A stretch of 64,000 nucleotides of DNA from Cadophora sp. MPI-SDFR-AT-0126 (GCA_020747065.1 JAGMVK010000013.1:806001-870000), one strand, 5' to 3'. Shown: positions 24,523 to 36,403, numbered from the stretch's first letter. Notes: a model not told the origin generated them from the sequence alone. Program-made: numbers and translations.

Positions 24523-25942
24523 CTTGAAGGGCCTTGACGGATAGCTGGTCGAGAAGGTATGTTGACGAAGCTGGGTTTCAGATTGGAGAGCAGTTGGAGG
24601 ATAGAAGACTTGATGAGCCGCTTCGCACAAGTATTATAATCTTGAAGACCTGATGATGCACGAAGGAGTATGACAAAGAGAAGAGAACGAGGCGGAGCGG
24701 GGATGACGAAGTCGAGGCAAGAAAGTAGTAAAGGCAAGAAAGGTAAAGGAAGGGAAAGCATGAAGTAGCCGCGTCTCGCCAGCCTTGCCTGGCCTGGCCT
24801 GGCCTGGTGGACGGATTCCACAGTACAGTACAGTACGGAAGGTACAATAAGCGAGCAGCCTAGGTATGGCTGGCCACTTGGTGCTCTGAGCACAAGGGAA
24901 GACTCGACTGCCTGCCTGGACTTCACCTCCACTCTCATTATTCTCACTCCTCCCATCTCGCATCCGCCTCCACCGAGTCCATAGTCCATTAATCATCACG
25001 ATCACATGGAACGGGATGGAAGCTGTCAAGAGCCTGTTCTTCTTCTCCTGCTTCTTGTCCTTGCCACATGCGGTGATATGATATGAGATGATCTGGCCTG
25101 GATCGAGCCGGTGTAACAGGTAATGGTCCTTGGATGTGGAGGCAGTCAGGACTTGAATACTTGTTTGGGCGTGACAGCGTCTGTTGGGAGAGGAAGAAGA
25201 CAGACAGAGAGAGCTAGGTGCAGATTCTGAAGAAAGCAATTATATCTTGATTGATTAATATCACAGCGGTAATATTGCATAAGGACTGGCACTAGCCACT
25301 CTGGTTTGGACTTGCATCTGTGCTGTGTGGGGGAAGGGAGGGGAGGGATGGGAGAGATACCCAGGTGTAATAGCCACATGCCTTATAGGAGCAAGCATAA
25401 TAGTACAAGATCTTTGCACTTGACTCTGCCATCTTTTCAGTTTTGGCTAGGCTAAGTAGTTATTTCAATCTGAGCATGATGAATGTCTTCCAAGCCCTTC
25501 TTCCTTATTCATCAGCACATGACGAGGCTGTTGAGGCGGGGGATGGCTGAGTCCGAGGGGTTGGTGGCGTCCTGTCTTGTCACCAAATCAATACTAGGTC
25601 ATGGCTGTGCCTAAACATCACTTCACTACGCTTCCTTTCCAACTCACACGCATCACTTCCAACATTCATTCAGTCTCTTATGACCAAGAACAACACACTA
25701 GAAATCACATTACCAAGGCCGTGCATACGCAATCAAGCCCAATACAGTCATGATCGTAGCCAGTTGCACATGAGATTCTGAAGCAATCCACCAAATCCAT
25801 CCATTTCCACACCCACCCACTCAGCTCAGCCGCGCCTGTCCAATCTCAATCTTCAAAACAAACTCCGCGTCACACACGATCTCTATCTGATCTCAACATC
25901 CAAAGCATTGCAGCAAGTCCAGAGCCAACCAGTCCAGCCGCG
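24523..25942. other. Divergent intergenic region, DDI1 / acetyltransferase
   Basis: A 1.4-kb interval between divergent starts. It contains pentamer microsatellites at 24785-24808 and 24821-24836 on the DDI1 side and a C/A-rich leader (about 25780-25942) before the acetyltransferase ATG. Open frames here are short and motif-free. Confidence 0.5.
24785..24836. repeat. Two pentanucleotide microsatellites, (CCTGG)n and (CAGTA)n
   Basis: About four copies of CCTGG (TGGCC) in tandem lie at 24785-24808 and three copies of CAGTA at 24821-24836, about 260-310 bases upstream of the DDI1 start codon. Confidence 0.8.
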
Positions 25943-26992
25943 ATGCCTCGTGACTTAGAGCAAGAGAGGCCAGCGCCGCCAGTGCCCTTCACGGAGTCTC
26001 CGAATAGCGTCACGACCGAGAGATCGGAGAGCCCATCGCAGCAGGAAGACGCTGCCGCTTCTCCGTCAACAGACCGCCAGCACCAGTTCGTGATTATTCC
26101 TGAGAGTCAGCAAGTCAAGGCACCGACCAACCTCCACCCGTACACACGACCTCTCACCATCTCAGACTTGGACTCCTGTGTTGCTCTTGAGAATGCCGCC
26201 TTCACGAACCCAGCGGAACGGGCGACGAGAGAAAAGGTCTGTTGCAATCGCTCGAATTTACGAGCACGTGACAATTTACTGCTTCGGATGATAGTTTCAT
26301 CTTTATTCTATCTCATATTTGAGCTGTTACTGACATTTGGTATAGTTCAAGTACAGACTCACCAAGTGCGGTGAGCTTTGCTACGGAATTTTCTGTACCG
26401 TCGTACCAGGCTCAGGCTTCGATATCGAGACCCTCGCAGCAGCCAAGCCAGTTGAGACCAGCCGCCGAAACGGAGCCGTGAGCGTGTTACTCGGCCATGT
26501 CATTTCAACAAAGACAAACGACGCGGTGGCTACCGATGACTCCATGGGTGTACCAGAGGGCTGGGAATCTGCGTCTCCTAAAGCGTCAAAACTTGGTCAT
26601 CAAGAGGATGGACGGACGGTAGTTCTCCATTCTGTTGCTGTGCTACCGGGCTTTCAAGGACGTGGAATTGGAAGGGTTCTGATGATGTCTTATATGCAAC
26701 ATATGAACGGAGCTGGAATCGCTGACAAATTGTCTTTAATTGCTCATGATGTAAGTCTTGAGTCCCAAATATTGTGGCCCAAACTTGACAATTATAACAG
26801 CACAAACTTTCCTGGTATGAAAAGCTAGGTTTTTCCAAAATTGGCAAAAGTGAGGCTAAATTTGGAGGTGGCAACTGGATTGATATGGTGTGTTCATTCT
26901 TGGAACTGCAATTACGATTATTCTCAATAACCTAACCTCTCTCGCAGGGCTTCCTCTTGAAAGCTCTAGAAGCAAGAACGGCATATGGCTAA
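25943..26992 (+). CDS. PAA1: GNAT acetyltransferase, Paa1/AANAT-type polyamine acetyltransferase
   Basis: Predicted to transfer acetyl from acetyl-CoA to polyamines or aryl-alkylamines, as yeast Paa1 does. Four exons (25943-26236, 26346-26750, 26801-26887, 26948-26992) give 276 aa. The first 65 residues are disordered. The catalytic fold starts at YTRPLTISDLDSCVALENAAF and continues with the family signature FKYRLTKCGELCYGIF. The acetyl-CoA-binding motif GFQGRGIGRVLM begins at residue 200. The late strand HKLSWYEKLGFSKIG and the terminal GGNWIDM also match. Substrate specificity (polyamine versus serotonin-like amine) cannot be read from sequence. It converges on URA5 with 270 bases between the ends. 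Confidence 0.88.
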
Positions 26993-27262
26993 ACATACAC
27001 AAGAGTTTCCTCGAATGATGTCTTCATGATGGATGATACCCCGAATTTCTTCCTTATAAAGTTGATTGATGAAAGGCATTATGAACGGGAGTCCGGCAGG
27101 ATCGGGTCGGCCTGATCTGGGGGGCAAAGTCGTACATTTCCATATTCGCAACTGTTCATTTCATTTCTCATATCACATTATACGCGCGACTGTATTCAAC
27201 CACAAGAGAGTAGAGACACGCAAGAAAGAAGGCGGGAGCGCTTGGAGTAGGGGTATCATAGT

Positions 27263-27973
27263 CTAATCACTTGCTTTGTACTTAGCTCTATACTCCTCCA
27301 TCCTCTTAACATCGTCCTCCTCCACGGCCCCCTTAACACCATCAATAATATCATCCAGCGTCAAAATAGCCAGCACTGGAATACCATACTCCTTCCTGAT
27401 CTCTCCAATTGCGCTCGGCATAGCCTTGCCATCATCCCCATCCGGACTCGGCAACTTCTCCTGGCGATCCAGGGCAACAAGAATACCGACTACAATGCCA
27501 CCCTCTGAGCGAATCTTCGCGATAGCTTCCCTCTTCGCCGTCCCGGCCGTGACGACATCATCCACTATAAGCACTCTCTTTCCCTTCAGCGGCGCACCGA
27601 CAATGTTGCCTCCCTCGCCATGATCCTTCGCCTCCTTGCGATCAAACGAATAGCAGATAGATCCGTACTTCTCAGGCTGCAGATCAGCGAGCTTATCGAC
27701 CGTCGCAGCGGCTAGAGGGATGCCTTTGTAGGCTGGGCCGAATAGGATGTCGAATTCGATAGGGCTAGAGGAGTTTGAGGCTTCGATTATGGTTTTGGCG
27801 TAGGCGGTTGAGATGGAGCGGAGGAGGGATGCTGTGTAGAAGAGGCCCGCGTTGAAGAAATAGGGGGAGATGCGCTTGGACTTCAATTCGAAGCTGCCGA
27901 ATTTCAGGATTTTACCGTCAATGGCTGCTTGGAGGAAGTCTTTCTTGAATTGGGGTAGGTCAGTGGAAGGCAT
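27263..27973 (-). CDS. URA5: Orotate phosphoribosyltransferase
   Basis: Catalyses orotate + PRPP to OMP, the fifth step of de novo UMP synthesis, in the cytosol. A single exon encodes 236 aa, the usual fungal length. It contains [21 protein letters not shown] for orotate and phosphate contacts, [29 protein letters not shown] (the flexible catalytic loop) and the PRPP signature [13 protein letters not shown] at residues 134-146. The ATG at 27973 begins the conserved N-terminus, and no upstream in-frame alternative is needed. The gene is divergent from NOG1, with 496 bases between the starts. Confidence 0.97.
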   Translation of the reverse strand: MPSTDLPQFKKDFLQAAIDGKILKFGSFELKSKRISPYFFNAGLFYTASLLRSISTAYAKTIIEASNSSSPIEFDILFGPAYKGIPLAAATVDKLADLQPEKYGSICYSFDRKEAKDHGEGGNIVGAPLKGKRVLIVDDVVTAGTAKREAIAKIRSEGGIVVGILVALDRQEKLPSPDGDDGKAMPSAIGEIRKEYGIPVLAILTLDDIIDGVKGAVEEDDVKRMEEYRAKYKASD

Positions 27974-28469
27974 TGTGATTGTTATGAGAGTTGGTGTTCA
28001 ATTGAGAAACGCGGGGTGCAGTTGAGATCCAAAAACTTTTTTATCGGTTGCTCGCTCTTGGAGGGGTTTATCGTCGATAAGCTTGTCTGGCACAAAAGGC
28101 GGCACTAGATAAGTGCTTTCTAGTCCCTTATCATCATCACAATTCTACTCCCTGTATAAATCGGAGCTGTGAGTTTCAATAATGGGATCAAAGGAATTAT
28201 CTGTGGAAATCCTACAAGTCCTGAAAATCTTACATGACATTCACGGGCAGTCTTATTCATTCCTTGAAGGGCGTTGTGGTATTCGTTGTCGCTTTACCAA
28301 GACCCCGAGGTTTGGTGCTTGATAGCCACTAGTGTCGGTTAGCGCAACAAAAAATAATCCCCATCCAAATGTGAAAATTGTCCCAACTCGAGACCTCAAA
28401 GCCTCTGTCCACCTCTCTCTCTCTCTTCAACACCAACCTCTCGCACAAATACACGAAAGGTTGCCCATC
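27974..28469. promoter_or_regulatory. Divergent promoter region, URA5 / NOG1
   Basis: A 496-base interval between divergent starts. The NOG1 leader (about 28380-28469) is C/T/A-rich. The NOG1 frame is open upstream of its ATG back to 28332, but there is no earlier ATG in it. Confidence 0.5.
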
Positions 28470-30526
28470 ATGAAGACCACTTGGAAGGATATTCAGCCGG
28501 TTCCGACGTCGCAGGAATTCCTCGACATTGTCTTGAGCAGAACACAACGACGACTTCCAACACAAATCCGAGCCGGTTTCCAAATTTCCAGAATCAGGAA
28601 TTTTTATACCAGAAAGGTCAAGTTCACACAAGAGACTTTCTGTGAGAAGCTCTCTCTCATCCTCGACGGTTTCCCACGCCTCCAAGATATCCACCCTTTT
28701 CACAAAGATCTCCTCAATACCCTCTACGATGCCGACCACTTCAGGATAGCGCTCGGCCAGCTTTCCACCGCGAAGCATTTGATCGAAATCGTCTCCCGCG
28801 ATTATGTCCGTCTCCTCAAATATGCACAATCGCTCTTCCAGTGCAAGCAGCTCAAGCGTGCGGCTTTGGGTCGAATGGCCACCATCTGCAGAAGATTGAA
28901 AGACCCTCTCCTCTACCTCGACCAAGTCCGACAGCATCTTGGTCGTCTCCCCTCGATCGACCCTAATACAAGAACCCTCCTCATCTGCGGATACCCAAAT
29001 GTTGGAAAGTCCAGCTTCTTGAAGAGTGTTACCAGAGCCGATGTCGATGTCCAGCCATATGCTTTCACAACTAAGAGTCTTTTCGTTGGACATTTCGACT
29101 ACAAGTACTTGCGATTTCAAGCGATTGATACACCCGGTATCTTAGATCACCCTTTGGAGGAGATGAACACCATTGAGATGCAATCGATTACCGCAATCGC
29201 ACATCTGCGATCCGCTATCCTGTATTTCATGGATCTATCCGAACAGTGCGGATACACCGTTCAAGCTCAGATGCAACTATTCCAAAGCATCAAGCCCCTC
29301 TTCGCCAACAAGCTCGTTTTCATCGTCATCAACAAAATCGATGTCACTCGACCGGAAGATCTTGACGAGGAGACTCAAGCTGCCCTCCAAGCGCTCCTTA
29401 AGCCTGGAGACGTAGAGATGCTCCAACTCTCATGTACCACCAGCGAAGGAGTCCAAGACGTCAAGAACGCAGCTTGCGAGCGTTTGATCGCCGACCGCGT
29501 AGCCCAGAAATTCAAGGCAGGTACAAACAGCAGTGGACCCGGCGGACGTCTCGCAGATGTACTCGGCCGAATCCACGTCGCCAAGCCAATGGATGGCATC
29601 GTCCGCGAAGCCTTCATTCCCGAAGCCGCCAAGAACAAGAAGAAGTACGACAAGAGCGACCCCGAGCGCATCAAGCTCGCGCGGGACATCGAGGAGGAGA
29701 ATGGCGGTGCAGGTGTCTACAACGTCGATCTCAAGGACAAGTACCTCCTGGAGAACGACGAGTGGAAGCATGACAAGATCCCCGAAGTCTTCGACGGCAA
29801 GAACGTCTACGACTTCATCGACCCGGATATCGAAGCCAAGCTGGCCGCCCTGGAAGAGGAAGAGGAGAAGCTGGAGGCGGAAGGCTACTACGATTCCGAC
29901 GAGGAGCTGGAGGATGCCGAGGACGCCGAGATCAGAATGAAGGCTGATCTGATCCGCGAGAAGCGCATGCTGATCCGCAACGAGGCCAAGATGAAGAAGT
30001 CGCTCAAGAACCGCGCCATCATCCCACGTACCGCTACCCGCAAGAAGCTCACTGACATGGAAGATCACCTAGACTCGCTCGGTCTCGACACCGGAGCCAT
30101 TAGCGAGCGAGCACGCTCCCGTAGCCGTGGTCGCAGTGTGCTGCGCTCTCGTACCGGCACTGAGGATGTGATGGATGTGGATTCTCCTGATTACGAGGCT
30201 AAGATGCGCGCGAAGAGCAGGGCGAGAAGTCAGAGCAATAGACGTGATGACGGTGTGACGAATGAGGTTGCTAGGACGAAGGCGGAGCGTGCGCAGAAGT
30301 TGGGACAGAGGAAGATGAATAGGATGGCTAGACAGGGTGAGGCTGATAGGCATGTTGCTGCGGCCATGCCCAAGCACTTGGTATGTTCTTTCCTCGTTGA
30401 GTTCATTTCTCATCATCCCACAATCCACTCTATTACCAACTTTCAGACCTCAAACCCAAGTCCATCGACTAACTTCCTCCATAGTTCTCCGGCAAGCGTG
30501 GCATGGGCAAGACCAACAGCCGTTAA
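28470..30526 (+). CDS. NOG1: Nucleolar GTP-binding protein 1
   Basis: A GTPase needed for 60S ribosomal subunit maturation in the nucleolus. Two exons (28470-30380, 30485-30526) give 650 aa. The N-terminus [20 protein letters not shown] is diagnostic. G-domain motifs are GYPNVGKSS (G1, 174-182), DTPGI (G3) and NKID (G4). The C-terminal half is acidic then basic, with a Ser/Arg-rich stretch ([15 protein letters not shown]) and a nuclear-type basic end. The last 13 residues ([13 protein letters not shown]) are supplied by the small second exon and match the conserved NOG1 tail, which confirms the intron. The ATG at 28470 is the first in frame. Confidence 0.97.
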
Positions 30527-33500
30527 AAGCCTCTACTCTTCAAACCTACCTGCTCACTTGATCCCTCTCTTCTTTCTCTCACTCACGACCGGATGCCGCT
30601 TCTATCTACGCTTTTCTATTTGGGCTTGACTTGGGCAGGGTTGTCTGGCGTTTCGGATGGAAAATCAAATCGTTCATAATGCATTTTGCATCTCACGTCA
30701 TTCCCTTTGCTGTTTCAAAAGGCGTGAGGTCTCGGTCCTGGTGGTTATTATTTGATGCAACGTAGAGAGAGGAATTGATTGTTGTGCTACTTTTTGCACG
30801 GGGATACAATGCACAAATAGACGAAAAATAAATCAAGAGAGAGAAGAAATTTAAGAAGTAGGATGCAAATCTTCTTCTATACTCTTCAAATTCAAACTGT
30901 AGAATGTCTCTTTGTCCTGAGACTCCAAATCTTGTTGCGTCTACATGTAACGTACTGTAGTAAGCAGTACCAGAAAGAGAATCAAAGTCAAGGTCGACAT
31001 TTGAAGTAAGACTATCCAGAGTCTTGTCGTCGAGGAATAGATTAACAGCGAAGCAGGTTGAGTGTTTCATCTCACTGTATCCCTAATCATTTGAGTCTAT
31101 GTTTCGGAAAGCTGTCGATTTTGGGATTGACACAGCTGTTCTATGACAGGAGAAAATATCGATTTTCTTTCTTGTTGAAGTACCTTGCTCAGAGACGGTA
31201 CATGGAGGCGTCTTGTCCAGCAGTATGCCATTCACCAGTTTCACGGATCCCAGAGGATACCAGTTTTGTCACCTTGTTGATGCCATCAAATCCGCTCAAA
31301 AATCACAGACTGTATGATGGAGCTACAGCTTAAATCTACCGTAGCTGATCGGTGTGCTGCCGAGACGATAAGTCTTGTCTCCCGTGTGAAGCGAAGGAGG
31401 GTTGATGGCCAGCGGGTGACTGCTGTTATGTGCCAACACCACCGACTGACAACCTTACTCGCGACAAGACTCTGCCCACATGTTCATTCGACGATACTCA
31501 CCCTCAAATCAATATGTCAAGTACTCGTTCCCCTCTCCTGTGAATATTGAGGAATAAATTTCTTTCCTGTCTTTACCATGAATCGAGCATTTTGAAGCAA
31601 GTCTTATCGCAGATGGTTCAAGGTTTGGAATTTTGTCGTCAAGTCCGTCGCTTCAACAGCGAGATGAGGGAGCAATCCACTGTGATGTACAACACAGCAT
31701 TACCCAAGATCTGGCGGGTGTTAACACCAGCACGAACTTGATCAGAGGTGATTGCAAATGCCGGTTATCAATGGCAAGAAGAGGGGACAGCACGCAGTGT
31801 GACCAGCGCAGAATCCATCTAAGCGCCACAAGAAGATTTGGCAGTGACCCCCACTATGTCAAGTGTATGACAACATTCTTGCAGTCGGGCGCCGAAGTTC
31901 GTTGGACTATCTACACATACGATTTAGTGGTCCCTGCTGCTCGGACTAGAGTACCTCAGACCTTACTTACCTCCTTAATTAGGGTTCGTGCTACTGTGCG
32001 CTATACAGCCACGCTTGCGGGAGGGCACGAGCCGAGCGTCTTGACGTTTGGTAGGTTATGGCGACGGACCTAAACCTGTCCTAATGTCTAACTTGCAGCT
32101 CTACTGCAGCAATGGAGCTAGAACTCCACCAACTAGACTAGGGAGAAAATTCAGCCATGGGCGAGAACACAGAATGCGGTGTTGGAAGTGTCACTAGAGG
32201 AGTGCCCTGATTCGGGTAGCGGGGTTGGTAGTCGATGGTAATTGCTGTTGTCATGCCATGTTAGCTGCTGTATGGCTAGATGCGGGATTGTGGTGACTAG
32301 GCGGCCAACCCAATGTGCATTCAAATCGACACTCCAATTGCTGTACCGATGTACGAAAGTCTTGTGTACATTATACCAGTGCTGAGGCGATCGCACTGCA
32401 TGGGTCAATGTGTAACTTGATAGCAGTCCCAGTAACCAAATCGTCGGATCGAGGCATGCGCCACAATGTTTCCATTCTTCGAATTTGGCACTGTCAAGTA
32501 CGACGAAAGTTGATCGAATACATAGCCCAGAGTAGAGTTTTCCACATAGTTGAACCCCGAGTCTTGGGATGGCAGCCCAATATTTCAAAAGGGCAGGGTA
32601 GAAGCTGCCAGCGAATAATACGGCCTAGTAAGATGCTATTATCCTTGATTGGGTGAAAATCAGACATCAAGGTTTTCTCACCATCGGGAGTGGCCTGGCC
32701 GTCAGTCGTACGAACCTTTAAAACCGTGGTGCAATTGACTTCTTGTAGCGTTCCGAAAGGACGGGCTCTTTGGCATTTTCGAGGAGGCCGGACCCTCTTT
32801 TCAGTGGTCTTTCAAATATTCTGCCGCCAGATCCACTACTCTCGATCTTCGGGCTCTTAGTTGTCGACTGTTCTCATCCAGTGAATTCTCGGATTGCTTC
32901 CAATCACCATGTGCCGCTTTTGCCATACCATCCCTTCTTAGTCAAGGATGCTTGATGGTCAAGCACATCCTTTCCTGCAAGCAAAGCCATTTCTAGAGAC
33001 CGGAAGCCACCAAAGTGCCCCAAACTGGACAGCCTGAAGACTTGAACCAATGATGTTTGCGTCCGGTATCCATGTCCAGCGAGGTCCTTCTACGACCAGC
33101 TCTATTGGGATGCTGGCCGGCGAGAGAAGGACTATTCGCTCTACCAAGAGGAGCAGATGCCTCACTTGGGCTCCTCCACAGTTCAGGGAAAGACACGAAC
33201 CATTTTGACATCTAGCAAAGCAAAGAACGGCTCCGCAAGTGTATCAACTTTAGAAACAAATTGACAGGTTGCGAACTGAGCATGGCCGCGTAATTTGTCC
33301 TTTTTACTTCCCGTCAGGAACCACAACTAACAGCATGGGCTCACGGACTTAGACACCCGGAAGAGAACACGGTAACAGACTCTCCGTACCATTCCTCTGC
33401 GTTCCGACATTTCTCGAATTCGCCGTGCGTCCGTCATAGTGCAGACGATACTTGCACCATGGTGTGGTCATGGTGGACAATTTCCAAGAGGCCTTTGGAA

Positions 33501-33645
33501 GGGTTTAGCTCTTGCTTTGGAATGGTGTAGAACATGGCCGAACGCGACGGCATTACCAAAGCCAAGAGCTAGACTCTGTCCTGTTTTCCTAGTTGACCAT
33601 TTCTCAAAGGACCGTACTCGAATTCTCCGCACTAACGAGACGTAG
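30527..33645. other. Gene-poor interval between NOG1 and methyltransferase
   Basis: About 3.1 kb without a supportable gene. Frames of 100-146 codons exist (for example 31633-32073 plus and 32151-32588 minus), but they show no motif and an irregular composition. The first coding exon of the downstream methyltransferase probably lies in the last few hundred bases but could not be fixed. No transposon terminal repeats or enzyme fragments were recognised. Confidence 0.45.
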
Positions 33646-35047
33646 GCTGCAGTTGACAACAGCTTCTTAGAAACAGAAGAACACCTCAATCGGACATACC
33701 AGTCTTATGCCATCAACAACCTGTCCTATCTTATTCCTTGTGACGAGGTAAGTCGACCCTGAACAGAAAGCAATCTGCCAAATTCTGACACCTCATAGGA
33801 TGAAATAGAACGTCTCAACATCTTCCACAATGTGCTGAACCGAGTCTTCGACGGAAGATTGATATTCCCTCCCATTCATCGCCCTCGACGTATACTTGAT
33901 TGTGGCTATGGAACAGGCGCGTGGGCTAGTGAGGTCGCAGAGCAGAACCCTCGATGTGAGGTGAGTTTGCGATTTGTATTTACTCATTGGAAAGAAGAAT
34001 CAAGTTGGACCAGGCACACCTTAAAGAACCCCAGCCCCGAGGTTGGGCAAGTATGGTCGATAATGGGAATGATTCGCATGGGTGCTTCTCGGTCCACATG
34101 GCTCGTTCATCGCATACACTGATTCAATGCTGGAATAGGTCCTTGGTCTAGACATAAACCCGATGATGCAACCGGAAGAGATGCCCGACAATCTATATCT
34201 CCAAGTGGACGACTTGAATCGAAGGTGAGAGCCACAAACCTATTCTGTATAGCCAACTCAATGGAGCCAGGTTCACTTTCCCAGCCCATTATTTTGACCT
34301 AGTCCACTCTCGGATGGTCTCTGCTGGAATCCATGTCAACAGATGGACTCAATATCTCCGTGATCTGCTCAGAGTAACAAGACCTGGAGGCTGGACACAA
34401 ATGGTGGAGCTGTATTGTAATGTCCAATCTGACAATGGCAGCTTGACAGAAGGTTTGGTTGATTGTGTCCAGTAGAGAATCCATTTGCTGATTGGCGGAA
34501 AGACCACGCGCTGAGCCAGTGGAGTGCAAGATACCTCGAGAGTATGGAAGGTCTGAAGGACCTCAGGGCGCCACTACGTCTGCCAGATATGATGAGGCAA
34601 GCTGGATTCGTGGACGTTGAGCATCGAATAATCCAATTACCCACATGTGGATGGAGCACAGGTACGTACTCGATCGCAGTTGGCAAGTAGATTTCTCAGT
34701 AACATGTGAAATTTAGACCAGAGGGACAATGACATAGGAATCGCGAACAGAGAGAATGTTCGTAGGATGTTGTCGTCGCTGGCAATCTACCCATTCACGG
34801 AGAGACTCAGGTAAGGATGTGGAAATAGAGTTGCCCGTTCGTCACCATGGACTGTCTCTAAAATACCTGACAGGATGCCAGTCCAGGATGTACACCTACT
34901 CATCGCCCAAGCCCGCCTGGAGGCAGATAATCCGGCGTTCAAAGTATTGTTCTCCGCCAACGTTGAGATGCATTGGCTGAAGTGTTAAATCAGGCTTATT
35001 TCCCACTCTATGTCTGCATCGGTCGAAAATCTCGCTCTAGCCGATAG
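33646..35047 (+). CDS. TAM/LaeA-type SAM-dependent methyltransferase, 5' exon not located
   Basis: A class I methyltransferase of the fungal TAM/LaeA-like group; the substrate is unknown. Eight short exons join in frame: 33646-33747, 33799-33960, 34139-34224, 34271-34452, 34503-34661, 34717-34810, 34874-34943 and 34994-35047. They give 302 aa plus a missing first exon. Family marks in order: FLETEEHLNRTYQSYAINN, the SAM motif ILDCGYGTGAWA (Cys-Gly-Tyr instead of the more usual Gly-X-Gly start), VLGLDINPM, FDLVHSRMVSAGI, LLRVTRPGGWTQMVE, ADNPAFKAYFPLYVCIGRK. A stop lies in frame just before 33646, so an upstream exon carrying the ATG is required. The intron at 34453-34502 has a weak donor (GTTTGG) but removes an in-frame TAG and restores the family sequence. 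Apart from the unlocated start the gene looks intact. Confidence 0.8.
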
Positions 35048-35434
35048 CTCCAGAATGTATGACAAGAGGACGCGGTTCTGATAATCGTGTGCCTCATCTG
35101 TACCAGATGCATCAAAAGTATAAACTGGGTAGCACTCTGGCGAATCTTCTACGTCTTCGCGCAAGTCCATGACATTGTTGTCAGTGAAGGTTGGGAGGGA
35201 AGACGGCAGGGAAATCCAGTCTATCATTGTTTCTTAGACTGTTTCTTGCGTCGGATATGCTCCCGCCATCATTTTATCGGCTTCTGTTCCAGTTAACAAG
35301 GTCATCAGGGACGGGAGGAGTTTGGTCCCCAGTTGCTCCTCCGGTGGAATTTGTGTTGCTTACGGCCGCCTTCTAATGAACTACATGATCCCCATCCAAT
35401 AATTTCCACTCTCTCATTTTAATAACAGTGACAT
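35048..35434. other. Convergent intergenic region
   Basis: 387 bases between the methyltransferase stop and the end of the doubtful minus-strand frame at 35435. No feature was seen. Confidence 0.4.
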
Positions 35435-35839
35435 TTACCAGTCCAGTTGAATTTCAAGTTGTGGTTGGCCAGCTTGCTTTCGATCCGTTTGCCACTTGGA
35501 GGAGCTTGCACCGCATCGTTCCAATTGTTGTGGCTGATGGCTTCTTGGATCGAACATATTGGTCTGGTCCACAAGAGTGCGCTTAGGTGAGCGACGATTC
35601 ATCAGTATTTGGATTGTCTGTGTTGACATGAGCTTGATGAGGCGCCGCTGACGGGCGAGATTGTTTGCAGAGGCTATCATCTGGAAACCACGCCACCGGG
35701 ACGGGAATCCATTCGCAGACCAAGGCGATGTGGAGATGTCAAAGTGACCTGCCAAGAGAGAGGTTGAAGTCCATTCCTCTCTCGAGGCTTTGATTGTGTG
35801 GGGAAACAACTTCTGGGGCAAAGGGAGCGAGCCGTGCAT
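35435..35839 (-). CDS. Doubtful small hypothetical protein, 134 aa
   Basis: An uninterrupted frame from an ATG at 35839 to a stop at 35435. The protein is unrecognised, with many Gln, Arg and Ser, and has no membrane segment or motif. In its favour, the 200 bases upstream on the same strand are strongly pyrimidine-rich, like fungal 5' leaders, and 35839 is the first ATG after that tract. Against it, there is no conserved family. A GTAAAT donor overlaps the stop, so the true gene may be spliced to further exons downstream. Confidence 0.3.
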   Translation of the reverse strand: MHGSLPLPQKLFPHTIKASREEWTSTSLLAGHFDISTSPWSANGFPSRWRGFQMIASANNLARQRRLIKLMSTQTIQILMNRRSPKRTLVDQTNMFDPRSHQPQQLERCGASSSKWQTDRKQAGQPQLEIQLDW

Positions 35840-36050
35840 CTAGGCAAGGGATTGCAACAACAAGGCGGTAGATTTGAATTAAGTGGAGGCTGGCAACGTA
35901 TTGGATTGGAAGAAGGTCTAGCTCGAGGTAGATCGGATCGAGATCGAGATATGTCGGGAGTGAGATGGGGATTTCGTTGTCGAGACGCGGGTCGTGTTGT
36001 GAAGGAGTTTAGAGGAAGAAAAGGATGGGAAGTGGACAGAAGTTAAGATG

Positions 36051-36070
36051 GTAAGGTAAGGTAAGGTAAG
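36051..36070. repeat. (GTAAG)4 pentanucleotide microsatellite
   Basis: Four perfect tandem copies of GTAAG in noncoding sequence, upstream of the doubtful gene at 35435-35839. Confidence 0.85.
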
Positions 36071-36130
36071 GTAAGGGATGATGAAAGCTCGCTTCGCTTT
36101 CTTCCAGAATTTGGTGAGGGCGAACTCGGG

Positions 36131-36150
36131 ACAGGACAGGACAGGACAGG
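36131..36150. repeat. (ACAGG)4 pentanucleotide microsatellite
   Basis: Four perfect tandem copies of ACAGG, 60 bases from the GTAAG run. Confidence 0.85.
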
Positions 36151-36386
36151 GTGTGTTATGTTGAGTTGGGTTGGCTCGTGAAGGAGGAAGGAGCACTCAT
36201 CCTTGCCACTTTTCATCCGCCCGGCAACATTCAACCAGGACGAAACATCAAGAATAGGTGAATGGGCGTTGGCTACTTGGTGATATTGTATACGAAACTG
36301 TGGGGATCACGCAAGTTTTGTCTTTGTTGATATTCTGTCACTATCCACGCGCTCTTACTCTCCCTCTGCGACTACGGAGAGTGAGG

Positions 36387-36403
36387 GGCCTGGCCTGGCC
36401 TGG
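36387..36403. repeat. (GGCCT)3 pentanucleotide run
   Basis: GGCCTGGCCTGGCCTGG, the same pentamer as in the run upstream of DDI1 near 24.79 kb. Confidence 0.8.

Noticed and set aside
28329..30068. Long antisense frames over NOG1 (28329-29120 and 29430-30068)
   Set aside because: NOG1 is unambiguous on the plus strand, and the antisense products have no recognisable fold.
31633..32588. Frames of 146 codons (plus) and 145 codons (minus) in the gene-poor island
   Set aside because: No family resemblance, no leader-like upstream sequence, unconvincing composition. Relic sequence is possible but not shown.
36051..36070. GTAAG repeats as clustered splice donors
   Set aside because: No exon is supported next to them on the plus strand. 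They are better explained as a microsatellite.
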